Assembly (NCBI GenBank): GCA_018384835.1
Contig: JAHAYB010000112.1
Coordinates: 1-13,719 of the forward strand
Source of the DNA: Comamonas sp.
GTDB lineage: Bacteria; Pseudomonadota; Gammaproteobacteria; Burkholderiales; Burkholderiaceae_C
Length of the DNA stretch: 13,719 nt
Direction of reading: 5' to 3'
The notes beneath the pieces were generated by a model. That model saw only the letters and a list, made by a program, of their open reading frames with translations, searched no databases and was not told the origin of the DNA. How positions within the stretch are numbered: the stretch's first letter is position 1; each line of letters starts with the position of its first letter. Shown one piece after another: positions 6,332 through 13,171 of the stretch. A program made the translations under genes and the position numbers.

Positions 6332-6425
6332 GGACACCACTACTGACTTGAAGAAGGCAGAAGTAGTTCTCTTCGAGCAGCCAACCGTAGGCCTCGTTTC
6401 CCTTTTTCCAGCCGTAAATTTGTAA
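6276..6425 (+). CDS. Small 49-aa protein, first gene of the replication operon
   Basis: ATG 6276 has a strong ribosome site (AAGGAG at 6264-6269, 6 bp away) and the frame ends at TAA 6423-6425. The product starts MKNCTHSQGLQIAHRSLGKD and ends LVSLFPAVNL. It shows no domain that I recognise, and it is too short for most ORF callers. Its stop overlaps the ribosome site (AAGGAG, 6424-6429) of the helicase gene that starts at 6437, so the two are probably translationally coupled. In satellite phages and plasmids, small proteins in this position are often DNA-binding regulators or replication accessories, but that is analogy only. Confidence 0.45.
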   Translation: MKNCTHSQGLQIAHRSLGKDTTTDLKKAEVVLFEQPTVGLVSLFPAVNL

Positions 6426-6436
6426 GGAGTATCTGT

Positions 6437-7705
6437 ATGAGCGAGAAAACTTTTATCCCGATGAGCTATGCAACAAGTCTTGCCAACACTGGCAACTTCC
6501 GTATCTCAACCCATCAGCTAGCCGAGTGGGACGGTTGCTGCTGGCAATTGATATCCAAGGATGACAGCATGAGACAAGCGTTTACTTACATCTATGAAAA
6601 CGAGGGTGAGGTCATGGCCACCAGTCGCAATGCGAAACAAGCATACGAGGCGGCACTGCTGTATCTTGAACCATTGGGCAAGCCCACCGAAAAAACTGTC
6701 ATTCCTGTCCGTAATGGCTACGTGCATTTGTCGGCATCAGGTGTGTCTTTGGAATCGCATGACAAAGCGCTGAACCTTCGCTACTGCATCAACTGCAACT
6801 ACGACCCTTTGGCAGTCGCCCCAACCAAGTTCATGGAATTTGTGGAGCGTATTCTTCCTGACACCGAGGTGCGTCAACGGGTTCAGGAGTACATCGGCTA
6901 CACGTTGCTCCCTGATGCTCCGCACCAGATTGCTCATTTTTGGTTGGGGACAGGGGCAAACGGCAAGGGCGTGATGGCCAACATTGTTCAGGCTTTGCAT
7001 CGCCGCGTGGCAGCCGTCAACTTGGATGAATTGGACGGTTTTAGTTTGACAGAAGCACTGGATGCCTCTCTCGTATATTGTGACGAGGCTCCCCAGAATC
7101 GCATCAGCAGTCGCACGTTCAAGATGGTGACAGCGGCCGAAACTGTAACCATCAAGCGAAAATATCGTGACCCTGTCTCCGCAAAAATAAAGGCTAAGTG
7201 GTTGATTTTGGGGAACCACATCCCAGAGACAACTGACCATTCAGGAGGCTTTTGGCGCAGACTTGAAATCGTACCCTTCAGCGTCACCATCCCTCTTGCT
7301 GAGCGCGACCCTAAGCTGGCAGATTACATCGTTGAGCATGAACTCAGTGGGGTGCTCAATTGGGCCATTGAAGGAGCGCTACGGTTGCAGGCACGGGGTC
7401 GCTTTGACCCGGTACTTCCCAAAGCGATGAGTGACGCAATCAGCTCTGCAAAAGCTGAGTCGAACAGCGTCATCAGCTGGTGGCAAGACACTGAAAAAGT
7501 CCTGAAGTCGACGGTAGACACTTTGAAGGTCGATGTCTACAAAACCTACTCAGGCTGGTGCAAGGCCAGCGGCATGTCATCTCTTTCCATGCCCAAGTTC
7601 TGGCAGCGCGTTACTGCAGATATCCCAGGCTTTGTGGAGAGTCGGTTGACAACCCGAAGTGGGCAGCGTCCACGAGTCTGCAACATTGCACTGTTTACTC
7701 GCTGA
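6437..7705 (+). CDS. SF3 helicase, phage/plasmid P4-type (D5-like), no primase domain
   Basis: A 422-aa protein with an ideal ribosome site (AAGGAG, 7 bp before ATG). After about 85 N-terminal residues without recognisable motifs comes a D5_N-like region (about 86-165, including ILPDTEVRQRVQEYIGYTLL). The SF3/AAA+ helicase core follows: Walker A GTGANGKG at 171-178 (Lys177), Walker B LVYCDEA at 212-218, sensor-1 Asn260 in LILGNH, and Arg274/Arg275 in GFWRRLEIVPF as the arginine finger. The C-terminal section (about 345-415) resembles the small winged-helix-like domain (VYKTYSGWCKASGMSSLSMP) found at the end of this family (DUF5906 / TIGR01613 type). Such proteins unwind replication origins of satellite phages and plasmids as hexamers. 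No polymerase or TOPRIM primase part is present, so priming must come from elsewhere, perhaps from the next gene. All key ATPase residues are intact. Confidence 0.88.
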   Translation: MSEKTFIPMSYATSLANTGNFRISTHQLAEWDGCCWQLISKDDSMRQAFTYIYENEGEVMATSRNAKQAYEAALLYLEPLGKPTEKTVIPVRNGYVHLSASGVSLESHDKALNLRYCINCNYDPLAVAPTKFMEFVERILPDTEVRQRVQEYIGYTLLPDAPHQIAHFWLGTGANGKGVMANIVQALHRRVAAVNLDELDGFSLTEALDASLVYCDEAPQNRISSRTFKMVTAAETVTIKRKYRDPVSAKIKAKWLILGNHIPETTDHSGGFWRRLEIVPFSVTIPLAERDPKLADYIVEHELSGVLNWAIEGALRLQARGRFDPVLPKAMSDAISSAKAESNSVISWWQDTEKVLKSTVDTLKVDVYKTYSGWCKASGMSSLSMPKFWQRVTADIPGFVESRLTTRSGQRPRVCNIALFTR

Positions 7706-7749
7706 CCGCCGTACTGAATCAGGCACCTGATACCCATCGACAAAGTTAG

Positions 7750-7863
7750 GTGGGTAGGCGCTCTCAAGAAGCAGGATTCCGTGTGACCGAAAAGGAAATT
7801 GTCATAGAGGCGCTCAACCGTCGTTTGAGCAATTCCGATTCGTTTACCGGCCCGGGCTATTAG
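7750..7863 (+). CDS. Short ORF between the helicase genes, possibly a gene fragment
   Basis: A 37-codon frame, GTG 7750 to TAG 7861. A second GTG at 7783 has AGGA 6 bp upstream. The text VTEKEIVIEALNRRLSNSDS followed by FTGPG faintly recalls the N-terminus of accessory RadC proteins (ALxxLxxR.....FTSP), which would make it a truncated radC start. The similarity is short and may be chance. A strong hairpin follows at 7882-7914. Confidence 0.2.
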   Translation: MGRRSQEAGFRVTEKEIVIEALNRRLSNSDSFTGPGY

Positions 7864-7874
7864 CAGTAGTAGCC

Positions 7875-7914
7875 AAAAAAACAGACTCGAAAGCGGGCCA
7901 ACGCTTCGAGTCTG
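7875..7914 (-). terminator. Strong hairpin; intrinsic terminator for reverse-strand transcription
   Basis: CAGACTCGAAAGCG at 7882-7895 pairs with CGCTTCGAGTCTG at 7902-7914 (13 pairs, one bulge). On the minus strand the stem is followed by TTTTTTT (complement of 7875-7881), the layout of a Rho-independent terminator. There is no reverse gene nearby for it to serve. On the plus strand it lies 26 bp before the second helicase gene and has no T-run, so it might slow or process the operon mRNA rather than end it. Confidence 0.6.
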
Positions 7915-7939
7915 CATCTTCAACTTACTATCAATCAAC

Positions 7940-10093
7940 GTGTTCAATTATCCTTCTCAGCACCCACCAAGTCAATCTGACGAGCTCTCTTTCCACTCTT
8001 CCCGGCAGCCACTTGAGGCAGGAGACCGTAGCGAACTTCTAACATCTAGTCCAGTGGTCACGACCAAGCCGTGTAGTAGTGAGTGGACAGCTATCTGGGA
8101 GCGTGCGGAACCAGCCACAATTCATAACCCGTACTGCCAAACAAAAGGCATTAAATCCGAAGCGGCCGTAAAAGGCTTGCGGCAGCTGTCCGATACCGAC
8201 CCTTTGATGCTGGACGACGTCGAAATGTACGGGTCTTTAGTGATACCACTGCGCCGTCCAGACGGCACTTTGCAAGCTGTCCAGTACATTGCCCCGGATG
8301 GTTCCTCGCGCACACACGGCCCGATGGAAAACGCCTTCTACGTTGTCGGGACAATCGAGGAAGACCAACCGGTCTACGTGTGCGGTGGTATCAGTGCAGC
8401 ATGGGCTTGTTGGCTTGAGACCAGTCATGCCGCCGTTGTGGCCTGTGGCTTAGAAAGAATGGCCACCGTGGCTAATGCCGTGCTTGAAGCGCACCCTGGT
8501 GCTCAATTGGTGCTAGTGCCGGATGTTAGGGATGAAGTCAAAGCAAATACGGTAGCAAAAAAGTTGGGCTGCGCAGTTGCAAAAATGCCGACAGGGAAGC
8601 CGATGGACTATAACGCGTGGGACTGCTGGAAAGACGGAGGCCAGCCTGGTGCTATCACCTTGACAGAGGTTTTAGGAAAAGCAGCCGTTGCACCAATAGC
8701 GACCGTAAAGGCAGCTGAAGATGAGGAACATACCCCTCCAGCAGCGCCACGCTTGAGCGAAATAGAGCTGGCAGTGCGTTTTGCTAAAAGTTGCGCTTAT
8801 AAATTACGCTGGAGTCCCGGCATGGAATGGATGGTTAACGCCGGGAAACATTGGGAGCGCGACGAGCACCTGAAACGCTTCACTCTTGTGAAATCAGTAT
8901 GCCTTAGTGCTGCTCCTGAGGCGGAAGGAGAAAAAAAAGAAAGTATTGCTAAAAGGCTGTGCAGCGCTGCAACCGTTAGGGCAGTGCTTAGCATGGCACG
9001 AAGCGAACCTAACATTGTTACTCCGGTGGCAGCTTGGGACGCACATCCCATGCTGCTCAACACTCCCGGTGATGTATTCGACCTTGAGACCGGCTTGCCA
9101 GTTTCTCGCGCTGGACTTCTCTTTACCCAATTGAGTGGCGTTGCTCCAGTAAGTATGCCAACACCCGTATGGGACAAGTTCCTGAGTGAGGTGTTCGACA
9201 ACGATATCGAAATGATGGAGTTCATTCAGCGGCTGGCGGGCTATTGTCTGACTGGGAGTGTGAAGGAACAAAAGCTTTTTTTCATGCACGGTGAAGGTGC
9301 AAACGGCAAAAGTGTTCTCTTGGAAGTACTGCGCGCCATCGCCGGAAAGTACGGACACAACCTGCCCAGCGAGGCGCTCATGGCAGCAAAAAACGAGCGT
9401 CATCCGACTACGCTTGCTGCTTTGCTAGGCAAGCGTTTGGCCATCAGCAGTGAGCTTGAAGAGTCAGGTCATTGGGCAGAAGCTCGCATCAAACAGTTGA
9501 CGGGTGATGCAACGCTGACGGCACGGTTCATGAGGCAGGACGAGTTCACCTTTAACGTGACCCACAAGCACGTTTTGGCTGGAAACTTCAAGCCACGACT
9601 CAAGGGCGATGACCATGCGATAGTCCGTCGCATGGTATTGATTCCGTTCAATCAACGATTCACTGGTTCCCGCCGTGACGACCTGTTGCCAGAAAAACTG
9701 AAAGCAGAGTATCCTGGCATCTTGATGTGGGCGATTGCAGGTGCGCGTAAGTGGGCTACTGGCGGCCTACTTATACCGAGCACTGTCACCGATTCCAGCC
9801 GGGAATACATGGAAGAGCAAGACGACATCCAAATCTGGGCTGGAGAATGCTGTAGTGTCGGCGAAGGCTTACGCGCCAAATTTTCAGAACTCTACGAGAG
9901 CTATTCGGCATGGAAGAAGGCAAACGGGGAAATCGCTGGCTCAAGTAAATTTTTTAGCCAGCGGCTGGAGCGAAAGTTCAAAAAACTGCCACGTACTGCG
10001 AGCGGGATGTTTTTCGCTGGGCTTCAACTGAAGTCTGGCTGCGAATCAAAAAACTACCAGGCCCAATACGAAGCCCAAACCCGAGGCTGCTAA
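7940..10093 (+). CDS. P4-type primase/helicase with degenerate TOPRIM-like N-terminus
   Basis: A 717-aa protein. Residues of about 40-230 follow the plan of the TOPRIM primases of this family: a W....P....Y...KGI motif, then LVIPLRRPDG-LQAVQYIAPDG, then PVYVCGGISAAWA and QLVLVPDVRDE. The family normally has an acidic Glu (EG) where this protein has CGG, and a DxD where it has PDVRDE, so catalysis is doubtful. The C-terminal SF3 helicase is complete: a D5_N region (about 385-440), Walker A GEGANGKS 451-458 (Lys457), Walker B LAISSELEE about 500-508, sensor-1 Asn549 in VLAGNF, and Arg563/Arg564 in VRRMVLIPF. The GTG at 7940 has no clear ribosome site, and translation may start elsewhere or be coupled to upstream reading. 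It forms an operon with the helicase at 6437; the two helicase domains are clearly diverged from each other, so this is not a recent duplication. Confidence 0.86.
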   Translation: MFNYPSQHPPSQSDELSFHSSRQPLEAGDRSELLTSSPVVTTKPCSSEWTAIWERAEPATIHNPYCQTKGIKSEAAVKGLRQLSDTDPLMLDDVEMYGSLVIPLRRPDGTLQAVQYIAPDGSSRTHGPMENAFYVVGTIEEDQPVYVCGGISAAWACWLETSHAAVVACGLERMATVANAVLEAHPGAQLVLVPDVRDEVKANTVAKKLGCAVAKMPTGKPMDYNAWDCWKDGGQPGAITLTEVLGKAAVAPIATVKAAEDEEHTPPAAPRLSEIELAVRFAKSCAYKLRWSPGMEWMVNAGKHWERDEHLKRFTLVKSVCLSAAPEAEGEKKESIAKRLCSAATVRAVLSMARSEPNIVTPVAAWDAHPMLLNTPGDVFDLETGLPVSRAGLLFTQLSGVAPVSMPTPVWDKFLSEVFDNDIEMMEFIQRLAGYCLTGSVKEQKLFFMHGEGANGKSVLLEVLRAIAGKYGHNLPSEALMAAKNERHPTTLAALLGKRLAISSELEESGHWAEARIKQLTGDATLTARFMRQDEFTFNVTHKHVLAGNFKPRLKGDDHAIVRRMVLIPFNQRFTGSRRDDLLPEKLKAEYPGILMWAIAGARKWATGGLLIPSTVTDSSREYMEEQDDIQIWAGECCSVGEGLRAKFSELYESYSAWKKANGEIAGSSKFFSQRLERKFKKLPRTASGMFFAGLQLKSGCESKNYQAQYEAQTRGC

Positions 10094-10096
10094 CAA

Positions 10097-10110
10097 TGTA
10101 GGGTGTGTAG
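10097..10110. repeat. Inverted copy of the ACCCTACA repeat
   Basis: TGTAGGGTGTGTAG is the exact reverse complement of 10205-10218 (CTACACACCCTACA). It begins 4 bp after the stop of the primase/helicase gene. The two arms are 94 bp apart and enclose an AT-rich imperfect hairpin (ATATATGCC / GGCTTATAT, 10156-10177). Confidence 0.65.
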
Positions 10111-10192
10111 CATTTTCTCATTCCGTGGCTTGCGCGCTCGTACGCCCGCGCGCAGATATATGCCATACGGCTTATATGGAAAAACATACATG

Positions 10193-10219
10193 ACCCTACA
10201 TACCCTACACACCCTACAG
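10193..10219. repeat. Three tandem 9-bp repeats ACCCTACAN
   Basis: ACCCTACAT, ACCCTACAC and ACCCTACAG lie head to tail. With the inverted copy at 10097-10110 they form a small iteron-like cluster directly behind the replication gene. The unit length, 9 bp, is the same as in the array at 5031-5945, although the unit sequence differs. Confidence 0.68.
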
Positions 10220-10283
10220 AGCTCGAGAAGCCGAGCACACTCCTGTGACGCTGGTCTTTAACGTTCCAGGAAAGGCTGTCTAC

Positions 10284-10341
10284 GCCCTCTGCTCAACGCT
10301 GCTCTCCTGACAAAGAAAGCGCTTTCATTGCCGCAGAGGGC
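10284..10341. other. Long-arm inverted repeat around a 12-bp palindrome
   Basis: GCCCTCTGC at 10284-10292 is complementary to GCAGAGGGC at 10333-10341. Between them lies the perfect palindrome GAAAGCGCTTTC (10315-10326). The structure sits just downstream of the hsdR remnant on the reverse strand, and could end its transcript or mark a former element junction. There is no T-run on either strand. Confidence 0.4.
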
Positions 10342-10354
10342 CGGTATGTGCACT

Positions 10355-11104
10355 CTATGCCCACGCCTCTCCGAGCGTCTCCACTTGCTGGAGCACCAGC
10401 TCCACCGCCTCTTCAGCCTGGTCTGGCGGGTACTTGTACTTGCGCAAGATGCGCTTGACCATCAACCGCAGCGCTGCCCGCACGCTTTCACGCTGTTGCC
10501 AGTCCACCGAGATGTTCTTCTTCAGGTTCTCGGTCAGCTCATGGGCAATTTTCTTGAGCGTCTCGTCGGTCAGCTCTTTCACCGCGGATTCGTTGTTGGT
10601 CAGGGCGTCGTAGAACTTCACTTCGTCGTCTGACAGGCCCAGTTGTTCACCCCGACTGGCGGCCTGTCTGAACTTCTTGGTCATCTCCACCAGCTCTTCC
10701 ATCACCTGGGCGGTTTCGATGCTACGGTTCTGATAGCGGGTGATGACGCTGCTCAAGAGCTGCGAGAACTTCTTTTGCTGCACCACATTGCTGGCGAATT
10801 TGGACTTGATTTCGCCTTGGAGCAGGCGCTCCAGGAGCTCGACGGCCAGGTTCTTCTCTGGCAAGTTCTGCACCTGGGCCAGGAATTCTTCGTCCAGCAG
10901 GCCAATGTTGGGCTTGTCGAGGCCCACGGCGTCAAAGATATCGACCACCTATTCGCTGACGACCGCCTGGTTGATGATTTGGCGCACGGCGGCTTCGCGC
11001 TCTTCGTCGGTTTTCTTTTTGAGACTGATGTCCCGCTTGGTCAGGATGACTTTCACGGCCTGCATGAAGGCCACTTCATCGCGCACGGCCTTGGCTTCGT
11101 CCAG
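10355..11104 (-). pseudogene. hsdR: Type I restriction endonuclease subunit R, C-terminal part (remnant)
   Basis: On the minus strand, from about 11104 the frame reads LDEAKAVRDEVAFMQAVKVI and on through DEEREAAVRQIINQAVVSE to an in-frame TAG (10949-10951). It then continues VVDIFDAVGLDKPNIGLLDE through to ETLGEAWA and TAG at 10355-10357. This is the C-terminal helical region (DUF3387-type) of HsdR, which in the complete enzyme helps bind the HsdM/HsdS methylase. The in-frame stop splits it; the downstream open part (10355-10948) is 197 codons and lacks a ribosome site. Upstream it is joined out of frame to a piece of the N-terminal half, so both helicase motor domains are gone. No hsdM or hsdS is in the window. 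It cannot be a functional nuclease. Confidence 0.85.
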
Positions 11105-11437
11105 GGTGCAGCATAGTCGGCAATCTTCTTGACCAGATTGCCGTCGTCCTCGAACAGCACAAAGTAGCTCAGGTAGTCCAGCAAGACCTGGGGGGCCAAG
11201 GCACCACGCACCAGGGTCTGCAGTTCATTGAACTGGCCAAGATGGTCGAGTTGGATGCCGTCGATGGTGCGCCACTGCAAAAAGCGTTCGGCATTGGCCG
11301 ACAGGGAGCCCATACGGGCCTCGGTGCCGTCGGAGATGACCAGCACTTCGTTGTACTGGAACAGGTCGGGGATTTGTTCCTTGTAGGTCTGAATCTGGTC
11401 GTAGGCCTTCCAGAGGTCGGCAAGCGTAGGATGGAGT
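11105..11437 (-). pseudogene. hsdR: Type I restriction endonuclease subunit R, N-terminal internal part (remnant)
   Basis: The minus frame open from 11460 to 11053 contains TLADLWKAYDQIQTYKEQIP, then DLFQYNEVLVISDGTEARMG, then APQVLLDYLSYFVLFEDDGN and VKKIADY, ending in homology at about 11113. This is the segment of HsdR that follows the nuclease active-site motifs and leads to the helicase. The usual continuation is lost and replaced, in another frame, by the C-terminal region. The catalytic PD...ExK part upstream is also missing: homology begins near 11437, where the start of the ProQ-like gene on the other strand takes over. Together with the other hsdR piece this shows an N-terminal truncation plus a large internal deletion. 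Confidence 0.82.
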
Positions 11438-11444
11438 ACCTCGC

Positions 11445-12038
11445 ATGCAACTGACCACACCTCAAATGCGCCCCACCCTCACCCTGAAAAAACGTCCTGC
11501 TACCCTGCTGCAGCCCAGCGCATCCGAGCCTACGGTACCTGCAGCCCCGGTACCCGCACCGCCCCCGAAAGCTGCGCCAAAGAAGCCGGGCAAGGCTGAG
11601 CTGGCAAGGCTCGCAAGGGAAGCAATTAAAGCCGAAAACATCAAACGGGGGTCAGAACAAGCTGCCAAGAGAGCGGCGGACAGGCTGCGGCTTGAGCCGG
11701 TGGTTCTGAACTACCTGAAAAGTTTGGCCATCATCAAAGAGCCTGTGGAGATAGATGGCCAGCGCTATTTCCGCCCACTCATGCGGCGCGTAGACAAGAG
11801 ACTCAATGAAGTGCTGCGCCAGATGCCCGAAGGCGCAGGTTGCTCGAACTCGCTGATGCACGACATGACCACGGAGTTCCTGGAGGCTCATGTGACCCAA
11901 CGTGATTACCTTCAAGGAATGCTGTACTTCAAGAAACGCTTTGATTTGGAGGGTACCGTAGTGGAAGACATCAGTCCCAAACACCTGAAATCAGCGCAAA
12001 ACCGCCTGGCGAAGCTGACGGGGACTGAGGTTTCTTGA
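11445..12038 (+). CDS. ProQ/FinO-family RNA-binding protein
   Basis: 197 aa. Residues 1-45 are Pro/Ala-rich and probably disordered. Residues 46-80 are basic and helical (KKPGKAELARLAREAIKAEN), like the N-terminal arm of FinO. Residues of about 108-190 fit the ProQ/FinO fold: FRPLMRRVDKRLNEVL, a helical section, then YLQGMLYFKKRFDLEGTVVE and ISPKHLKSAQNRL, matching the FinO order (RPL..GI...L, then YL.A...G..R.D..G.....IS.E....A..RL). Such proteins bind intrinsic-terminator-type stem-loops of sRNAs and mRNAs. Plasmid versions control conjugation through antisense RNA. The start at 11445 has TGGAG 8 bp upstream, but this lies against the end of the hsdR remnant, so the original 5' region may have been replaced. 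ATG 11466 is an alternative start. No tra genes are visible here. Confidence 0.7.
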   Translation: MQLTTPQMRPTLTLKKRPATLLQPSASEPTVPAAPVPAPPPKAAPKKPGKAELARLAREAIKAENIKRGSEQAAKRAADRLRLEPVVLNYLKSLAIIKEPVEIDGQRYFRPLMRRVDKRLNEVLRQMPEGAGCSNSLMHDMTTEFLEAHVTQRDYLQGMLYFKKRFDLEGTVVEDISPKHLKSAQNRLAKLTGTEVS

Positions 12039-12059
12039 CCAAATGTGTGGCAACCAGCA

Positions 12060-12106
12060 GAACCCCGACCGGCGACAGCAAGTATTTGCCAGGGCTGTCA
12101 GGGTTC
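12060..12106 (+). terminator. Nested stem-loop after the ProQ-like gene
   Basis: GAACCC (12060-12065) pairs with GGGTTC (12101-12106), and inside it GACAGC (12074-12079) pairs with GCTGTC (12094-12099). It begins 21 bp after the stop codon. It lacks a T-run, so it may be a 3'-end structure rather than a strict intrinsic terminator. It could also be a target of the ProQ-like protein itself, which is speculation. Confidence 0.35.
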
Positions 12107-12240
12107 GGTATGAAAAGTGGTTGCTCTTTCAGGTTCACGGTGAATCGCTTTCAGTGGGGCGCTTTTTTCAGCCATTGATGGGGCGATAGCGCAGTCCATT
12201 CTCGGATAGAACCGGGTCCAACAGGTTATTGAGGGTAATT

Positions 12241-12272
12241 TACATACCGTATGTATTGTTTACATCGTATGT
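12241..12272. promoter_or_regulatory. TACATAC-C-GTATGTA palindrome (operator-like)
   Basis: Positions 12241-12255 are a perfect 15-bp palindrome with 7-bp arms around one C. A weaker related site, ACAT-CGT-ATGT, follows at 12262-12272, 21 bp downstream start to start. The half-site TACATAC is like that of the AcrR operator of the TetR family. No gene starts beside it: the ProQ-like gene ends upstream and the recombinase gene ends at 12280. It is probably an orphan operator left when its gene was removed. Confidence 0.45.
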
Positions 12273-12279
12273 TTGATAC

Positions 12280-12837
12280 TTATTTTTTGGCAGATTCGGC
12301 GAGTTTTCTGTAGAGCGTCGCCCTGGATACACCTAGATTTGCTGCAACTTCATTGGGTGCCATCCCGCTGGCCAACAAGTGCTGGGCCGACTTCAGGCGC
12401 GAAGCGTCCATCTTGGGTTTACGACCGCCCATGCGGCCCCGGGCGCGGGCTGCCGTCAGGCCCGCCTTTGTTCGCTCACGAACGAGCTCTCTCTCCATTT
12501 CTGACAGAGCGGCCATCACGTGAAAGAAGAACCTTCCCGACGTGGTGGACGTGTCAATGCCGTCGGTGAGACTGCGGAACTGAATGCCTTTTTCTTCCAG
12601 GGACTGCACCAGGTCCACCAGGCCTTTGACTGTGCGCCCCAGCCGGTCCAGCTTCCAGACCACCAACGTGTCACCTGACCGCAGGTACGCCAGCGCCTCC
12701 TCCAGTCCGGGCTTGAGCTTGGAGGCCCCGGACACGTGGTCAGAGAAAAACTTCTCGCAGCCAGCGCCTTTTAGGGCATCGACCTGCAGGTCGAGCTTCT
12801 GGTCTTCGGTCGATACGCGGGCATAGCCGACAAGCAT
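12280..12837 (-). CDS. Serine recombinase (resolvase/invertase family)
   Basis: 185 aa from ATG at 12837, chosen because GGAG lies 6 bp upstream and because MLVGYARVSTEDQ is the canonical N-terminus; the reading frame is open further upstream but without homology. Catalytic residues are present: Arg7 and nucleophile Ser9, then Arg65 and Arg68 in KLDRLGR. The long E-helix (MAALSEMERELVRERTKAGL, about 108-127) follows, then the GRMGGRKPK linker, and a C-terminal Hin-type HTH at about 158-182 (NEVAANLGVSRATLYRKL). Length and order match Tn3-type resolvases and Hin/Pin invertases of 180-200 aa. It cuts both strands at its site, forming a Ser-DNA link, to resolve cointegrates or invert a segment. 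No Tn3 transposase lies in the window. The likely site lies in the repeat-rich upstream region. Confidence 0.92.
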   Translation of the reverse strand: MLVGYARVSTEDQKLDLQVDALKGAGCEKFFSDHVSGASKLKPGLEEALAYLRSGDTLVVWKLDRLGRTVKGLVDLVQSLEEKGIQFRSLTDGIDTSTTSGRFFFHVMAALSEMERELVRERTKAGLTAARARGRMGGRKPKMDASRLKSAQHLLASGMAPNEVAANLGVSRATLYRKLAESAKK

Positions 12838-13171
12838 GGTGGTCTCCGTCTCAAATCTCAATGTGAAGTGTAGCAATGAGACGATGAAAACGAGACAAGA
12901 TTTTGAGACAAGATCGCACCAGGGTGGTGGCCGATTTTTGAACCTGGGCTTAATTATCCCAAAAACGGACGTTTGCAATACAAGCTGCAAGAGGGAGCTT
13001 TGCGGTTGAAAGGGATGGTACGAGGTCGGTGTCAGCTGTTGAGCGCAACACGGTAGTTTTAGGAAGACCTGAAAGCCAATCTTGTCTTGTTGTGAAAAAT
13101 TTATATTTTCTTCTTGGTATAAAACACCGTTGCACGATACAATCAATTCAACGTCACCAACGGAGGTCAAA
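12838..13171. promoter_or_regulatory. Divergent intergenic region with GAGAC repeats
   Basis: This 334-bp region separates the recombinase gene (reverse) from the DUF4258 gene (forward). GAGAC occurs on the plus strand at 12878, 12892 and 12905, the last two within exact copies of GAGACAAGAT 13 bp apart. Its complement GTCTC occurs at 12842 and 12848. Such clustered direct and inverted sites next to a resolvase gene suggest a res or autoregulatory site. For the forward gene, TTGGTA (13114-13119) and TACAAT (13138-13143) with an 18-bp spacer form a plausible sigma70 promoter. Confidence 0.4.

Noticed and set aside
7750..7863. A confident radC assignment for the short ORF between the helicases
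   Set aside because: Only about 20 residues are comparable and the match is weak; it is kept only as a low-confidence ORF.
10328..11132. Plus-strand ORFs of 101-157 codons
   Set aside because: They lie antisense to clear hsdR coding sequence.
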